Assembly (NCBI GenBank): GCA_965153355.1 | Contig: OZ231128.1 | Location: 19,840,001 to 19,904,000 of the forward strand | Origin: Flaccisagitta enflata | Lineage: Eukaryota; Chaetognatha; Sagittoidea; Aphragmophora | DNA length: 64,000 nt | Direction of reading: 5' to 3' | Part shown: in pieces, positions 1-10,220 of the stretch | How the letters are laid out: each line of letters starts with the position of its first letter | Position numbering within the stretch: the stretch's first letter is position 1 | The notes under the pieces: model-generated | The model's input: the letters and a program-made list of their open reading frames with translations, nothing else | Database searches by the model: none | What the model was told of the DNA's origin: nothing | Made by a program: the position numbers and the translations under genes

Positions 1-76
1 TTGTGAATAAATATCAATTTAAACACGTTAAAAAGACACAAGAAATGATACAAAATGATTTTGGTTCCACCACAAT

Positions 77-228
77 TTAAGCGTTAATTTCCCGATCGTT
101 TAAAGCATATTTTCTCGTATAAATATAATCTAAAGATTCTTCTTGCCAAAAATCTTGATTAGGATCAAATTTTTTCATCAATTTTCTGTCGACGCGAAGT
201 TCTTCCAAATGTTCCATGCCGTTCAGAA
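77..228 (-). CDS. LRR gene last exon with stop
   Basis: Acceptor aaccaacag then ttctgaac. The two leading bases complete a Val codon with exon 3, restoring the LRR phrase LPSVLNGMEHLEELRVD. It ends in an acidic and aromatic tail with stop TAA at 79-77. A Met frame upstream of the acceptor is open but breaks the LRR phrase, so the spliced start is preferred. Confidence 0.75.
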
Positions 229-1530
229 CTGTTGGTTTAATTTGGGGCAAATAGGTCATGAATGGTTTACAAAGAAAAGAAAGCGAATGGAATGAAAATG
301 AAAATCAAAATCAAAATGAAATGAATGGAAATGAATGAATGAATGAATGAATGAATGAATGAATGAATGAATGGATGAATGAATAAATGAATGAATGAAT
401 GAATGAATGAATGAATGAATGAATGAATGAATGAATGAATGAATGAATGAATGAATGAATGAATGAATGAATGGAAATGAATGGAATGAAAATGAAAATG
501 AAAATGAAAATGAAAATGAAAATGAAAATGAAAATGAAAATGAAAATGAAAAATGAAATGAAAATGAAATGAATGGAAAATGTCATGGCGATGCGAATGA
601 ATCAAAAGACTGCTATTTTGACTGCCCCTCTCACTGTAATGTCATTGGTTCTGTAGTCGTATTTTCTTTTTTTTGCCTTTTTTATGTCTTTTTTTCCCTG
701 CCTTGTCTGTTTGTCTGTGTGTCCATCCGTCAGTCACTCTGTCGCACTCATCTACATCATTCTTTGCTGAAATTTGGTCTGTGATGCAGACGTTTAGATG
801 AGAAATGAGAGACAAATAATTCTTAACGGACCAAATTTCAGCAAAGAATGATGTAGATGAGTGCGACAGAGTGACTGACGGATGGACACACAGACAAACA
901 GACAAGGCAGGGAAAAAAAGACATAAAAAAGGCAAAAAAAAGAAAATACGACTACAGAACCAATGACATTATAGTGAGAGGGATAGTCAAAATAGCTAGC
1001 AACCCTACCTGCAGCTCAGATGGTTACTATCACACGGACAATAAAGGTGGCGCCCAACAACTTATCCTACCTCAATTCCCGCCATCAAGGCGATTTCTTA
1101 CTTTCAACCTAGTTTTCAAGATACAGCCCTTTAGGTGAAAATCAGTCATTATTCGAGGTGTTGATTTAGCTTATTTATGACCAATATTTTCGGAACTATG
1201 AACAAAACGCCTAGATGGAGGAATAGGGTCGGGATGTTATCAGCCAGTACCTCAGTTTTCCCTGTAATATTGTCCATCAAAGCTGTGGGTAGGGGTGCTA
1301 GCGATTTTGCTGCCCCTCTCATTATATAATCATTGAGACTGTAATACCTGATGGCAATTCTTTTAGCGCGTTACACTCATGAACGTCGAAGACTTTCAAG
1401 TTTGGAAATTTTTCGTCGATATTTTCGGGAATTTCTTTGAGCGGATTATCTGAGACTGAAAGACGCGTCAAATTCGTCAAATCCATTGCCTCCTCCAGAT
1501 CAGAAATCTGAAAGGAAAAGATACGCTTAA

Positions 1531-1626
<96 letters not shown>

Positions 1627-1724
1627 AGACAAACTTTGAGACCACTTACAACCATAATCCCATTATCGCCAAAAAGTCAAAAATGGCGATACCCCGTGTT
1701 TCCATCCCCTTCCCTTCCTCCCCC

Positions 1725-1802
<78 letters not shown>

Positions 1803-2609
1803 GAGAGAGCACCAACACAAAAACAAACAGACAAACAGATTATGACATGCCAGACTGAGAGACGCTCATGGACAAAATCAGAGATGGGAATGGTTGAGCC
1901 AACGCAACCATCAATTGAGTATTGCGACATGATTGCGTAAACCGTAAAACGTGTGGCTGAAAGCTTACGAGAAAGCAAATGAATTAAAATTTTCTGAATG
2001 ACCGTCTAGTTAATGTTTCGAACATCTGGATTCGAAGTTTATGAATGAAATCTTTTAAAGCTTTACAAAGTAGTATTTATAAAGCACAACACCAGATGAG
2101 AGAGAATGCGTTCGCACAATCACACCAGTTTAAGAAATTAAGAATGCATTTATAGGTAAGTTGGTGGTTCAGTCCAGCAAATTTTGATTATTCGCATTGC
2201 TGCCTATGACCTAATCGCCTCTATAACTGCAATGACCTCACCCATCGAGGTTTAGAGTAGTCCGACCGTAGCTTTGATGCGAGTTAGACTTTTGAGGTCA
2301 CTGACCTTGCCCATGTATCCAATAGGATCCTACCTTGCAACCATCGATGTTAAGAGAAGTCAACCCAGCCAAAGCTTTGATGCCAGCCAGACTATCAAGG
2401 TCCTCGTTGAACGATAAATCCAGCTCCTTCAATTAAACAATTGAAATACAAAAGGCAAAAAAATATTTATGACATTATTCAATCATAGAATTTCTATAGA
2501 TGCACATCTCTTAACAGTGTGCCTTTTTGTTCAGAGTTGAGCTTTACTGGCGCAGGTCACATCGTTACAAACCTATAGTGAAGCTACATTTTGAAAATTT
2601 TGTAGGCAT

Positions 2610-2647
<38 letters not shown>

Positions 2648-2781
2648 CATTTTACCTTCAAGCCTTGCACCTTGAAGAGGCATAGGGGAAGTTCAATGAG
2701 ATCTAGATCCGCTAGTGACATTCCATAGAATCCATTTCCAATGTCGATCTTCCTTCGATCCATCGTAGCCACGTCCCACTC
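77..2781 (-). CDS. Leucine-rich-repeat protein gene, last four exons (partial at 5' end)
   Basis: Four minus-strand segments join into one frame: 2781-2656, 2426-2334, 1507-1348 and 228-77 (stop included), 176 residues in all. Each junction has GT and AG borders and matching phase (0/0, 0/0, 1/1). The product is a run of leucine-rich repeats. Typical pieces are LKELDLSFNEDLDSLAGIK at the exon 1/2 join, LTNLTRLSVSDNPLKEIP in exon 3 and NGMEHLEELRVD in exon 4. It ends in a charged tail rich in Asp, Glu and Tyr. Such repeats form curved protein-binding surfaces; no partner or location can be read here. The protein is likely longer at its N terminus: exon 1 begins behind an AG acceptor, although an in-frame ATG at 2763 could also be a start. 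Most similar in style to intracellular short-LRR proteins (inference). Long CT or GA tracts flank exons 1 and 3. Confidence 0.8.
331..550. repeat. AATG and AAAATG microsatellites
   Basis: About 143 bp of GAAT repeats (331-473), then AAAATG repeats (486-550), in the last LRR intron. The His/Phe/Ile/Ser-rich reading frames across it are translated repeat. Confidence 0.95.
612..996. mobile_element. Near-perfect foldback element
   Basis: Arms of about 168 bp (612-779 and 829-996) are inverted copies with very few mismatches, around a loop of about 49 bp. It lies in the last LRR intron. No coding region was seen. Part of the arm resembles the CCATCCGTCAGTC tract of the hairpin-ended family. Confidence 0.85.
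1348..1507 (-). CDS. LRR gene exon 3
   Basis: 160 nt in phase 0 to phase 1, from acceptor cctttcag to donor ccatcag then gtatta. It encodes two LRR units (LTNLTRLSVSDNPLKEIP and FPNLKVFDVHECNALKELP). An 85-bp tract that is CT in the RNA sense ends 30 nt before the acceptor. Confidence 0.8.
1538..1622. repeat. AG microsatellite before LRR exon 3 acceptor
   Basis: 85 bp of AG on the plus strand, hence CT in the transcript. It ends 30 nt upstream of the exon 3 3' splice site and could extend its polypyrimidine tract. Confidence 0.95.
1727..1799. repeat. GA microsatellite in LRR intron 2
   Basis: 73 bp of GA on the plus strand (CT in the transcript), about 220 nt upstream of the exon 3 acceptor. 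Confidence 0.95.
2237..2306 (-). pseudogene. Decayed duplicate of LRR exon 2 inside the intron
   Basis: Read on the minus strand, this stretch aligns base by base with exon 2. It shares GACCT, GTCT, GCATCAAAGCT, TCTAAAC-like and TCGATGG blocks in the same order and spacing. The copy has an in-frame stop after GLL and no clean splice borders, so it is a dead duplicated exon. Confidence 0.6.
2334..2426 (-). CDS. LRR gene exon 2
   Basis: 31 codons in phase 0 at both ends, from acceptor aattgaag to donor tgcaag then gtagga. It encodes ELDLSFNEDL, SLAGIKALAGL and TSLNIDGCK, more than one LRR unit. A decayed second copy of this exon lies about 40 bp further into the next intron. Confidence 0.75.
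2615..2645. repeat. CT microsatellite after LRR exon 1 donor
   Basis: 31 bp of CT on the plus strand, GA in the transcript, starting 10 nt after the exon 1 5' splice site. Confidence 0.95.
2656..2781 (-). CDS. LRR gene exon 1 of the visible four
   Basis: 42 codons in phase 0. The upstream border on the minus strand reads catgacag then gagtgggac; the downstream donor is ttgaag then gtaaaa. It encodes a lead-in (MDRRKIDIGNGFYGMSL) and one LRR with the pattern LADLDLIELPLCLF. A GA tract starts 10 nt into the following intron. Confidence 0.7.
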
Positions 2782-3585
2782 CTGTCATGCAAATGAGTAT
2801 TGAACGTAGAGTAACTTGTCTAAATGGTACAATCATTTCGCCCAAAAACATAGGGACACCTAAAAAGGAACATTAACTTTGGGAGAGAATTGCTCATGAA
2901 CGATCAAATCTTAAGTAACCGAATTAGTCCCGGTTAGAAAAAGTTGCTTTTTACTGTAATCAGATGGGACCATACTTGGGTCAGTGGCTATATTTGCTAC
3001 GTCAGATTTTTCAACGCAGATTAAAATGGTTATATATTTTGCTTATTTATGTAAATGGGAAGTTGAGATATCTCTCTTCAGATGTGTTTCCAAACATATT
3101 TCCCAGATAGTCTACAGACAGGACCCTATTAAGTTGTGAGGAGGGACCTGTAGCCCTAGCAGCCCCCCTACAGCTTACATGGCTCAAGTAATTTTTTTCC
3201 ACCAATTTTGAATATGCGGAGGTGTTCTAGACCTGTGGAAATTCAAAAATTGCCAAGGTAGCGCCGATTGTATCCACCTAAGGTGTCAAGCGCCACTACA
3301 AGTGAGACAATTGTTTCAGCCATAAAGGCTAGATGGGGGGCTGCTAAAACTTTGGGTCCCTCCTCACTTCTTATTTGGGTCCTTCCTCAATTCTTATTTG
3401 GGTCGTGTCTGTAGATGCCTTTTTTTCAGTTTCAATCAGTTAGTAGCTCAATCGTTTAGGAGCAGCTCTCCTGCAAATTCAGTCTCAAATTTTATTGATG
3501 ATGTCCCGCAAATTCATGCTTTACAGATGAATGGTAGCAGATAGCCAGATATCAGCTCCTTCTCAGCTCGTGTCACCACTTTATC
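2782..3585. other. Non-coding stretch upstream of visible LRR exons
   Basis: I read both strands and found no exon with a usable splice frame. Earlier LRR exons are expected on this side of exon 1 but were not recognised. Confidence 0.5.
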
Positions 3586-3898
3586 TTGTCAACCCCTCAA
3601 CTCCTCATGTCATCACCCCCTCAACTCCTCATCTCATCACCCTTTCAACACCTCATCTCATCACCCCCTCTACTCCTCAACTCATCACTCTTTAAAATCC
3701 TCATTTCATCACCCACTCAACTCCTCAACTCCTCACCCCCTTAACTCCTCATCTCATCACCCCCTCAACTCATCATCGCATCACCCTCTCAACTCCTCAC
3801 CCCCTCAACTCCTAACCCTCACCACCTTATATCATCACACCCTCAACTCCTCACCTGCTTAACTCCTCATCTCATCGCCACCTCAACTCCTCACCTTA
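3586..3898. repeat. Degenerate minisatellite, CTCAACTCCTCATCTCATCACC type
   Basis: About 14 imperfect units of roughly 16 to 25 bp. The LTR element begins directly at its right edge. Confidence 0.8.
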
Positions 3899-3899
3899 T

Positions 3900-4393
3900 A
3901 TTTCAGCGTAGCTAAACTTGGATTAGATATAGCTAGGCTTCACGATACAAATAAAATAGCCAATTCCATGATGCATTGACAAACTTTATTTTCACGATAA
4001 AGGACGATATGACACGAGGGGACACGTCAAAAGCTGTAAAAGAGACGATTAAAACCATTAGTTACATTGCCAATTGGCGACTTAAGGATTAATGACAATA
4101 CTTAAGGATTAACTCAGGGATAACTTGGGGACGATAATTACCTACGGTCCGACTTGACAAAACTTCGATTATCTAAGGCGCGACAACGCTTTTAAAAGAA
4201 ACCAAACTACAAAGAAATAAGCGATGACCAATCACGAGACAGATCACACCGACTTGGACTAATCACGAGACAAATCACGAGCGACACGACGTTATAACAA
4301 ATCACGATGCAGAATGCAATGCAACTCGCAAAAGCGCACAAAACAGTAAAACGAATAGGACGTGACCAAATATGATGCTAAGAAAGCGATACC
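3900..4393 (-). repeat. 3' LTR of the BEL/Pao-type element
   Basis: About 494 bp, starting atttcagcgtagctaaac and ending agaaagcgatacc on the plus strand. Direct copy of 8746-9239. In element orientation this is the downstream repeat. Confidence 0.9.
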
Positions 4394-4637
4394 CCCACCT
4401 TAGAATATTATATAATCATATTAGATAGATTCTAAAAACATGTCACATAAAATCAGAAATATCAAATCGAGAAAAAATGCTACAATAATTTTTGTTTGAT
4501 TTTTCCTGTCGCTGAAATAATATTTGTTGGGTTTTCTGGATAAAAGACTAATCAACTACACATCACATGACAGACAATGACGAAAGTACAATAATTCAGA
4601 ACTTGCGCAAGGATGGCGACGAAGTTGAAATGGAACA
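4394..4637 (-). other. 3' untranslated part of the LTR element
   Basis: AT-rich stretch between the ORF stop and the 3' LTR. It holds the purine run AAGGTGGGGG (minus strand) that abuts the LTR. Confidence 0.5.
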
Positions 4638-7600
4638 TCACCCCCACCATCTAGAACCATCTCCTCCACTATCAGATGAAATATCTTGAAAATGTCCAAT
4701 TGGAGGAGAACGATTATCGTGGGAATGGCACAGCTCAAACTTGATGAGCGGTGCAAATGGAATGAATGAGTCACCAAAGAACGGCAGCACCAGATCACTG
4801 CAATCCAAGTCATTGGCGTAATACCAAGACCATGGACACCGCTTGATGACGCCACTGGCATTTTGCCACGAGACACGATACCATTTGTTCTCAACATCAC
4901 CATGACATATGAAAGTGATGTTCTTGACAGGGTCTTGCAGAGCAGAGTTGTTCTGCCCTTTGTCTTCCGGTCGATACGGCGACACCACATGTTTCTTATT
5001 CAGCGAAAAGCAGCGGCAACCCAAAAACCGCTTGGAGATGAAATCAGAATAACCAATTTTGGTAAGAGAGATTTTCTCAGTACCAAACTGTTGTGGGCCA
5101 TCATGGATAAACTTGATATCTTGATTGGTCAACTCAGTTGAGCTTGATAAAGGAGAAAGAACAATTTGACATGGCATAAAAGAGTGGGTTACCCATGAAA
5201 CCATGGCCAAAATGCACAACATGCTCAACATTGAAGTGATTATTGGAAAAATTTTCCATGACCTGCTACTTTCCATGAGTGGAGGGGAGTCCTCAATATT
5301 GGTTACCCCCACCGTGACATCCTCAGCGATAGGTGTGGGAGATAACTTGTCTTCATTGAACTTTGGAGAAGGGTCGTGGAGGTCAAGCTTCTTGAGAGCC
5401 TGAACACCCCCACCACTTTTCGGCGTGATCTCCAGACGAAAAGTATCTACTTCATCAACAGAGGCAATTGCTGACCATGCGGACTTAGAACTGGGGCTTC
5501 CAGTTGGACCCATGATAGTAGGACCAAAGGAAGTATTGAGAATAACAGGGGAAGATAGATCATGAAAGCATGTTTCAAAAGGAGCAAAGGCAGGTGCCAA
5601 ATCTGTCCCAATCAACAGGGACACTTCATTGCAAGGCAATTCAATCAACTTGACGCCTTTCATGTGGTCATATTGATCAACATGCACCTGTTTGGGGATA
5701 TGCAATGAATTGACCGGCAAAGAATCGATGACGAAGACTTCCACATCGTTGACAAGGCACTTGGGATCCACCAATGACTGAAGGGAGAGCTTGGCCACTT
5801 CAAGCGGCCCATTCACAGCTGAACCGACTCCATTCAAAGTGACACGTTTTCTTCGAGTTTGAATCCTGAACTTCTGTTGGAAGGCTTTAGACACAAGAGT
5901 CTTATTTGATCCAGTGTCAAAAAGCCCATAAACATTAGCATACTTGCCATTGGGAAGAATTACTTTCATGGAAAAAATTGGACGGAAGCAAAAATCCATT
6001 TTAAAATCAATGGAAGAAACTTCAACTTGCCTTGGCTTATAACTGGCTACTTCACAAGTGGCCACTTCACTGTTGGGGTTATCCCTAATCTCAGAATTGG
6101 CAGCAGAGGCAGAATTAACCAAAGCATTATTCACAACTTGATCACTTATAACCTGAGATCTTGATAACTGAAGTAGACGATCTTGGACCCCAGAACTGGC
6201 TACTTGAGACGCCGCCGAGTTGGCACCACCACTTTGGACGTTGGCTTGAATGAAAGACTGATTAGGATAAATGGGAGAACGATGTAGAAGTGTATTGTGG
6301 CCAAATCGATTGCAGATCAAACACTTAACCAGCATAGTGCATTGACCAACGCGATGGCCGTGGGATAAACATTTAAAGCAAAGACGTTGTTTGAAGATAA
6401 AATCCTTTCTTTCCTCCAAACTCAAAAGACAAAATCGGGGGCAACTATCCAATGAATGCTCTTCACTACAGTAAACGCAATTAGCACTTAACTGAGAACT
6501 TTGGAGTAAATTCGGGGCCCAAGCAGAGTGTTGCTGTTGGACTTGCTGTTGTTGCTGCAGCAGCTGCTGCTGTAGAACATGAGGAGGCTTGCCTTGAACA
6601 TCCATGGCCGCGACATCGGCCTTGGGATTCGAACCCGTCTTGTCGGAGTCAGGAGCCAAAGAAGCGCGCGGTCCCCTTGATTTGTTTTCACTCGAAGAAG
6701 AGGAAGGGGAGAAGGAAGAGGATGAGGATACGGACAAGGGTGTTTTAATTTCGATTAACTTGGACATCCCAAATTGGCGATTAGCATCGGCAAACCAATC
6801 TTTAAGAAACTTGACAAGGAAATCTGTATTGACTTTTTCCCCCCTGGCCTCGGCTTTGATCGAGGCATGAGAAAAACGCTCTTTCATCTTAAAACTTAAC
6901 CTCTTCTTAACAATGCCCACTACAGTTGCGTTCAGTTCAAGAAAGGACGCATCCTTGACTGCCTTAGCAAATGATATCATTTCTTGTAACTCTTGAATCA
7001 ACTGTTTTACACCATCGGGGCTTAGGGGGTTTACCTCTTTGCCACTCAAAACCTTATCCAAATAACCCTCTGCTTTTCCTGATTTACCGCCATAGAAAAA
7101 TTCGAGCTCATCCAACGCATTTTTGAGGGCAACAGACTTATCACATTCAAAGACAAAATTCGAAACAGTTTTACCCGCTTCACCTGTGGTTCGTTCTTGA
7201 AGAGCGATGAACCTTTCTGCATCTGTAATCCCTTGGACGTTCATAACTTCCGAAGTATATTTGGCAATGAAAATAGCATACTGGATTGAACCTGATTCAA
7301 ACTTCTCGGCGTCTTTGGGAACTGAATTCTTGAGTTGTTGATTGCCGAGCAACTTCGTTAGATCGTTCACTGTTGAGGGAGTCGTTCCACTGTTGGCGGG
7401 AGGGAGACCACTGTTGGCGACAGGGTGACTACTATTGACTGGATGGGTTTCATCATCATCAATAGTAACCAATTTAGAAAGCCCCGAAGCGAGACCCTCA
7501 TCGATTGCAGCTTGAAAGACCTGAGCTTCTTTTTCCTGAGTTTCAAGCTTGACTTTGACGACTTTTCGTCGCGCCGCTTCTATCTCTATCTTCATTTGGA

Positions 7601-8039
7601 GGAGCCGAGCCACTTTCTGCTCTTCTGCAGCCGCCTCCGCGTCGGCCGTGGCCTTGGCGGCCGCCGCCGCGGCCACGCTGTTGGGATCTCCCATCGAAAC
7701 TTCGGAAGTTGACTCAAATGAAGACTCGGTGGATGACGGAAGCGCCGAACAAGACTGTGACCTTGACGACGATCTTGAATTGGATCTCTCCCTGGCCCGA
7801 CAGAAACGACGACGATGTTCGGGCACGAAGGTTCTCTGCTTGGCCGCGAGTATATAGGCTTTCTGTGCCTTCAAAAATAAGTCGATATGTGTTAGCAGCT
7901 CGGACAATAGAGAGTTAAATTGATTGCCCGCAACATTCAAATCATCATCAGGGTTTTCCTGGCCTTGTAGAAATATGTTCAAACGATCATGGGCCTTAAC
8001 AAACTCTTCAAATTTGGCCGCAGATTCTGTCCGTCGCAT
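4638..8039 (-). CDS. Gag-protease polyprotein with C-terminal membrane segment (1133 aa)
   Basis: ATG at 8039, single open frame. Residues 1-180 are basic and Ser/Ala-rich with a coiled-coil-like stretch (about 135-180). Residues 240-425 resemble the BEL/Pao capsid-like Gag region. A poly-Gln run lies at 490-503. Three zinc-binding clusters follow: CVYCSEEHSLDSC at 521-533, CFKCLSHGHRVGQC at 554-567 and CLICNRFGHNTLLH at 573-586. The protease (about 685-850) has the active-site motif DTGSNKT at 708-714 and the family phrases LIGTDL and TIMGPTG. In BEL/Pao elements RT, RNase H and integrase should follow. Here an acidic linker leads to a hydrophobic segment (about 930-951) and a Cys- and Trp-containing tail of about 180 residues with possible N-glycosylation sites (KNIT, QNAS). 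That tail might be an envelope-like end or sequence brought in when pol was lost; I cannot tell. No stop or frameshift breaks the frame. Confidence 0.85.
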   Translation of the reverse strand: MRRTESAAKFEEFVKAHDRLNIFLQGQENPDDDLNVAGNQFNSLLSELLTHIDLFLKAQKAYILAAKQRTFVPEHRRRFCRARERSNSRSSSRSQSCSALPSSTESSFESTSEVSMGDPNSVAAAAAAKATADAEAAAEEQKVARLLQMKIEIEAARRKVVKVKLETQEKEAQVFQAAIDEGLASGLSKLVTIDDDETHPVNSSHPVANSGLPPANSGTTPSTVNDLTKLLGNQQLKNSVPKDAEKFESGSIQYAIFIAKYTSEVMNVQGITDAERFIALQERTTGEAGKTVSNFVFECDKSVALKNALDELEFFYGGKSGKAEGYLDKVLSGKEVNPLSPDGVKQLIQELQEMISFAKAVKDASFLELNATVVGIVKKRLSFKMKERFSHASIKAEARGEKVNTDFLVKFLKDWFADANRQFGMSKLIEIKTPLSVSSSSSFSPSSSSSENKSRGPRASLAPDSDKTGSNPKADVAAMDVQGKPPHVLQQQLLQQQQQVQQQHSAWAPNLLQSSQLSANCVYCSEEHSLDSCPRFCLLSLEERKDFIFKQRLCFKCLSHGHRVGQCTMLVKCLICNRFGHNTLLHRSPIYPNQSFIQANVQSGGANSAASQVASSGVQDRLLQLSRSQVISDQVVNNALVNSASAANSEIRDNPNSEVATCEVASYKPRQVEVSSIDFKMDFCFRPIFSMKVILPNGKYANVYGLFDTGSNKTLVSKAFQQKFRIQTRRKRVTLNGVGSAVNGPLEVAKLSLQSLVDPKCLVNDVEVFVIDSLPVNSLHIPKQVHVDQYDHMKGVKLIELPCNEVSLLIGTDLAPAFAPFETCFHDLSSPVILNTSFGPTIMGPTGSPSSKSAWSAIASVDEVDTFRLEITPKSGGGVQALKKLDLHDPSPKFNEDKLSPTPIAEDVTVGVTNIEDSPPLMESSRSWKIFPIITSMLSMLCILAMVSWVTHSFMPCQIVLSPLSSSTELTNQDIKFIHDGPQQFGTEKISLTKIGYSDFISKRFLGCRCFSLNKKHVVSPYRPEDKGQNNSALQDPVKNITFICHGDVENKWYRVSWQNASGVIKRCPWSWYYANDLDCSDLVLPFFGDSFIPFAPLIKFELCHSHDNRSPPIGHFQDISSDSGGDGSRWWG

Positions 8040-8745
8040 AATTCAAGACAGACGAGAGAGACATAACTTAGCTCTGAGATAGACAAAGATAGACGGAGGA
8101 AGAGAAGGCCAGCGTCGGAGATAGACATCAGATTAACGGCGCATTAAATGACCGCCGGACGACGGGAGGTTACCGATGGAAGGACGGCGGCACCTCAACT
8201 TGACCGATGCTTGGAATTGGCCACTATTACAATGACCAATATTAACGATAAGGCGGAGGTTTGCCGACGTTAAACTGATAGAGATTTGCCGACGTTAAAC
8301 TGATAGAGAGACAGAAAGAGAAACACGGAACAAAAGAGCGAGGTTTAACTGAGGGAAAAAAAGTCGAGTGAAATTAGCGGTTAGAAAAAAGGTGACGATG
8401 AACTTGAGAAAGAGAGAAAGAGAGAGAAAGAGGACGGTGGATACGTTAGCAATAGAACGATGTCAACTTTCAGAAAGAGACTTAACTTGCGGGATAGGAA
8501 TCGGCGATGGGGATGAACGATGAGTCCTCGTTTGCCGGTGGGGGTTTTCCGACCGGAGATGACGGCGTCTCGACTTGCAATGAGCGCCGGAACGATAAGG
8601 AAGCTGGATGCGTTGGTGACTTGACTGGGTCCCCTCGTTGACGTAATTTGATGGCGTGAATTGAAGGAAGTTTGATTACGTCGGTGACTTGACTGGGTCC
8701 CCTCGATGACGTGACTTGATGGAAGTTGCGGCGTAGCTTTTGACT
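8040..8745 (-). other. 5' leader of the LTR element with a 60-bp tandem repeat
   Basis: Between the 5' LTR and the Gag start. The phrase GGTGACTTGACTGGGTCCCC occurs twice about 60 bp apart (around 8617 and 8680), and GCCGACGTTAAACTGATAGA occurs twice (around 8260 and 8287). It could hold packaging or primer signals, but no tRNA-complementary site was identified. Confidence 0.55.
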
Positions 8746-9239
8746 ATTTCAGCGTAGCTAAACTTGGATTAGATATAGCTAGGCGTCACAATACAAATAA
8801 AATAGCCAACTCCATGATGCATTGACAAACTTTATTGTCACGATAAAAGACGATATGACATAAGGGGACACGTCAAAAGCTGTAAAGAGAGACGATTAAA
8901 ACCATTAGTACACTACCAATTAGCGACTTAAGGATCAACGACAAAACTTAGGGATCAACTCAGGGATAACTTGAGGACGATAATTACCTACGGTCCGACT
9001 TGACAAAACTTTGATTATCTAAGGCGAGACAACGCTTTTAAAAGAAATCAAACTAGGAAGAAATAAGCGGTGACCAATCACGAGACAGATCACACCGACT
9101 TGGACTAATCACGAGACAAATCACGAGCGACACAACGTTATAACAAATCACGATGCAGAATGCAATGCAACTCGCAAAAGCGCACAAAACAGTAAAACAA
9201 ATAGGACGTGACCAAATATGATGCTAAGAAAGCGATACC
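8746..9239 (-). repeat. 5' LTR of the BEL/Pao-type element
   Basis: Direct copy of 3900-4393 with about 25 to 30 differences. Being upstream of the ORF, it should hold the element's promoter. No TATA or polyadenylation signal was confidently placed. Confidence 0.9.
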
Positions 9240-9243
9240 TTAT

Positions 9244-9958
9244 GTGATGCTAATCGGATCAAATCATCGTGGAAAACTGGAGACAGGAAATCCTGGAAGT
9301 TCTGCGTGGACTGAGGCGGATCAACAATGCGCGGGGCCCTAGGCTTGGCTAGGGCGCGGGGCCCCCCTTCCCCCCATCTGCCTCTTCCCTATCAGCCTGA
9401 GGCAGATCAACACAGTGCAAGGCTTAAGGATTGACTCAAAGGTGGACTTTCCATCTCTTTTTTAGATCCCCTGGTGTCTTATATATCATTTTCCTTTTTT
9501 TACAGTTACATTTGTCATACATCATTCAATGTTTCTGTTTGTTGATTTAAAGTTTTTAATTATTCTTTCACTGACTAAATATGAAGCATAAAACAAATTA
9601 CAACATTTACTTTTAATCAAACTGAAAAAAAAAATAAAAAAAGAAATTTTCTAGCTTTAAAAATCTAAAAATTGTTTTCAAAGCTAATAATGTCATTTAT
9701 GCCTTTTTTTTTTTTAAAGTACAAAATATTTGTTAATGATCTTTTATATGTTTCTGTTTTGAATATCTCATGCAGATCACAATTCTTAATGATCTTTTTT
9801 TTGTTCTTTTATTCTTTTTTTCTTTTCATTTTTTTTTCTTCTACTCTTGCTTTCTTCTTTTTTTTGTTTATCATTTTACTTTATTCTTTTCTTTAGTTAG
9901 TGTCTTTTCTTTTTTTCTCTTTGTTTCTTTTTTTTTTTTTTTTTCATTTTTTTGGCAG
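9244..9958. other. AT-rich non-coding stretch
   Basis: Apart from a GC-rich repeat with GCGCGGGGCCC twice (9331-9372) and long T runs leading to a possible acceptor at 9958, nothing was recognised. Confidence 0.5.
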
Positions 9959-10062
9959 GCAAGGCCCCTGAGGTGGCCCAGGCCGGCCTGCCCATTAAGA
10001 GAGATCTGCTCAGTGGAAGAAATCGACAGAACAATGAAGAAGAAAAGAAAAAGATACAATGA
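9959..10062 (+). CDS. Candidate terminal exon, unknown protein
   Basis: A long T-rich tract ends in ggcag at 9958. The frame that opens directly after it reads KAPEVAQAGLPIKRDLLSGR, then an Asn/Glu/Lys-rich end and a stop at 10060-10062 (33 codons). Composition is unlike the surrounding repeats. It is short, has no partner exon and no recognisable family, so it may be chance. Confidence 0.25.
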
Positions 10063-10220
10063 TTATTACACGTCTGGAGGGTCATTATCTGCACTCAGCA
10101 GTGCCCCCTCAGCAAAGCACGAATCACTTCTCACAAGAATAAACAGATATTCCACAGTTTTTCTATGAAAGCTGGACAACATTTCTACTAAACCAAAAAC
10201 TAAAGAAAAACAACCAAGTT

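Larger units (their letters stand above)
3900..9239 (-). mobile_element. BEL/Pao-type LTR element lacking pol
   Basis: Two direct terminal repeats of about 494 bp (3900-4393 and 8746-9239) enclose 4352 bp with one long minus-strand frame. The direct flanks TTAT at 3896-3899 and 9240-9243 look like a 4-bp target duplication (5 bp, CTTAT, if the shared C is counted). The repeats differ at roughly 5 to 6 percent of positions by eye, so the copy is not brand new. It carries Gag, zinc knuckles and a retropepsin-like protease of the BEL/Pao kind. There is no reverse transcriptase, RNase H or integrase, so movement would need enzymes from another copy. The LTR ends lack the usual TG...CA, which is odd. 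On the minus strand a short purine run (AAGGTGGGGG) sits just before the 3' LTR and could be the polypurine tract. No convincing tRNA primer site follows the 5' LTR. Confidence 0.85.
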
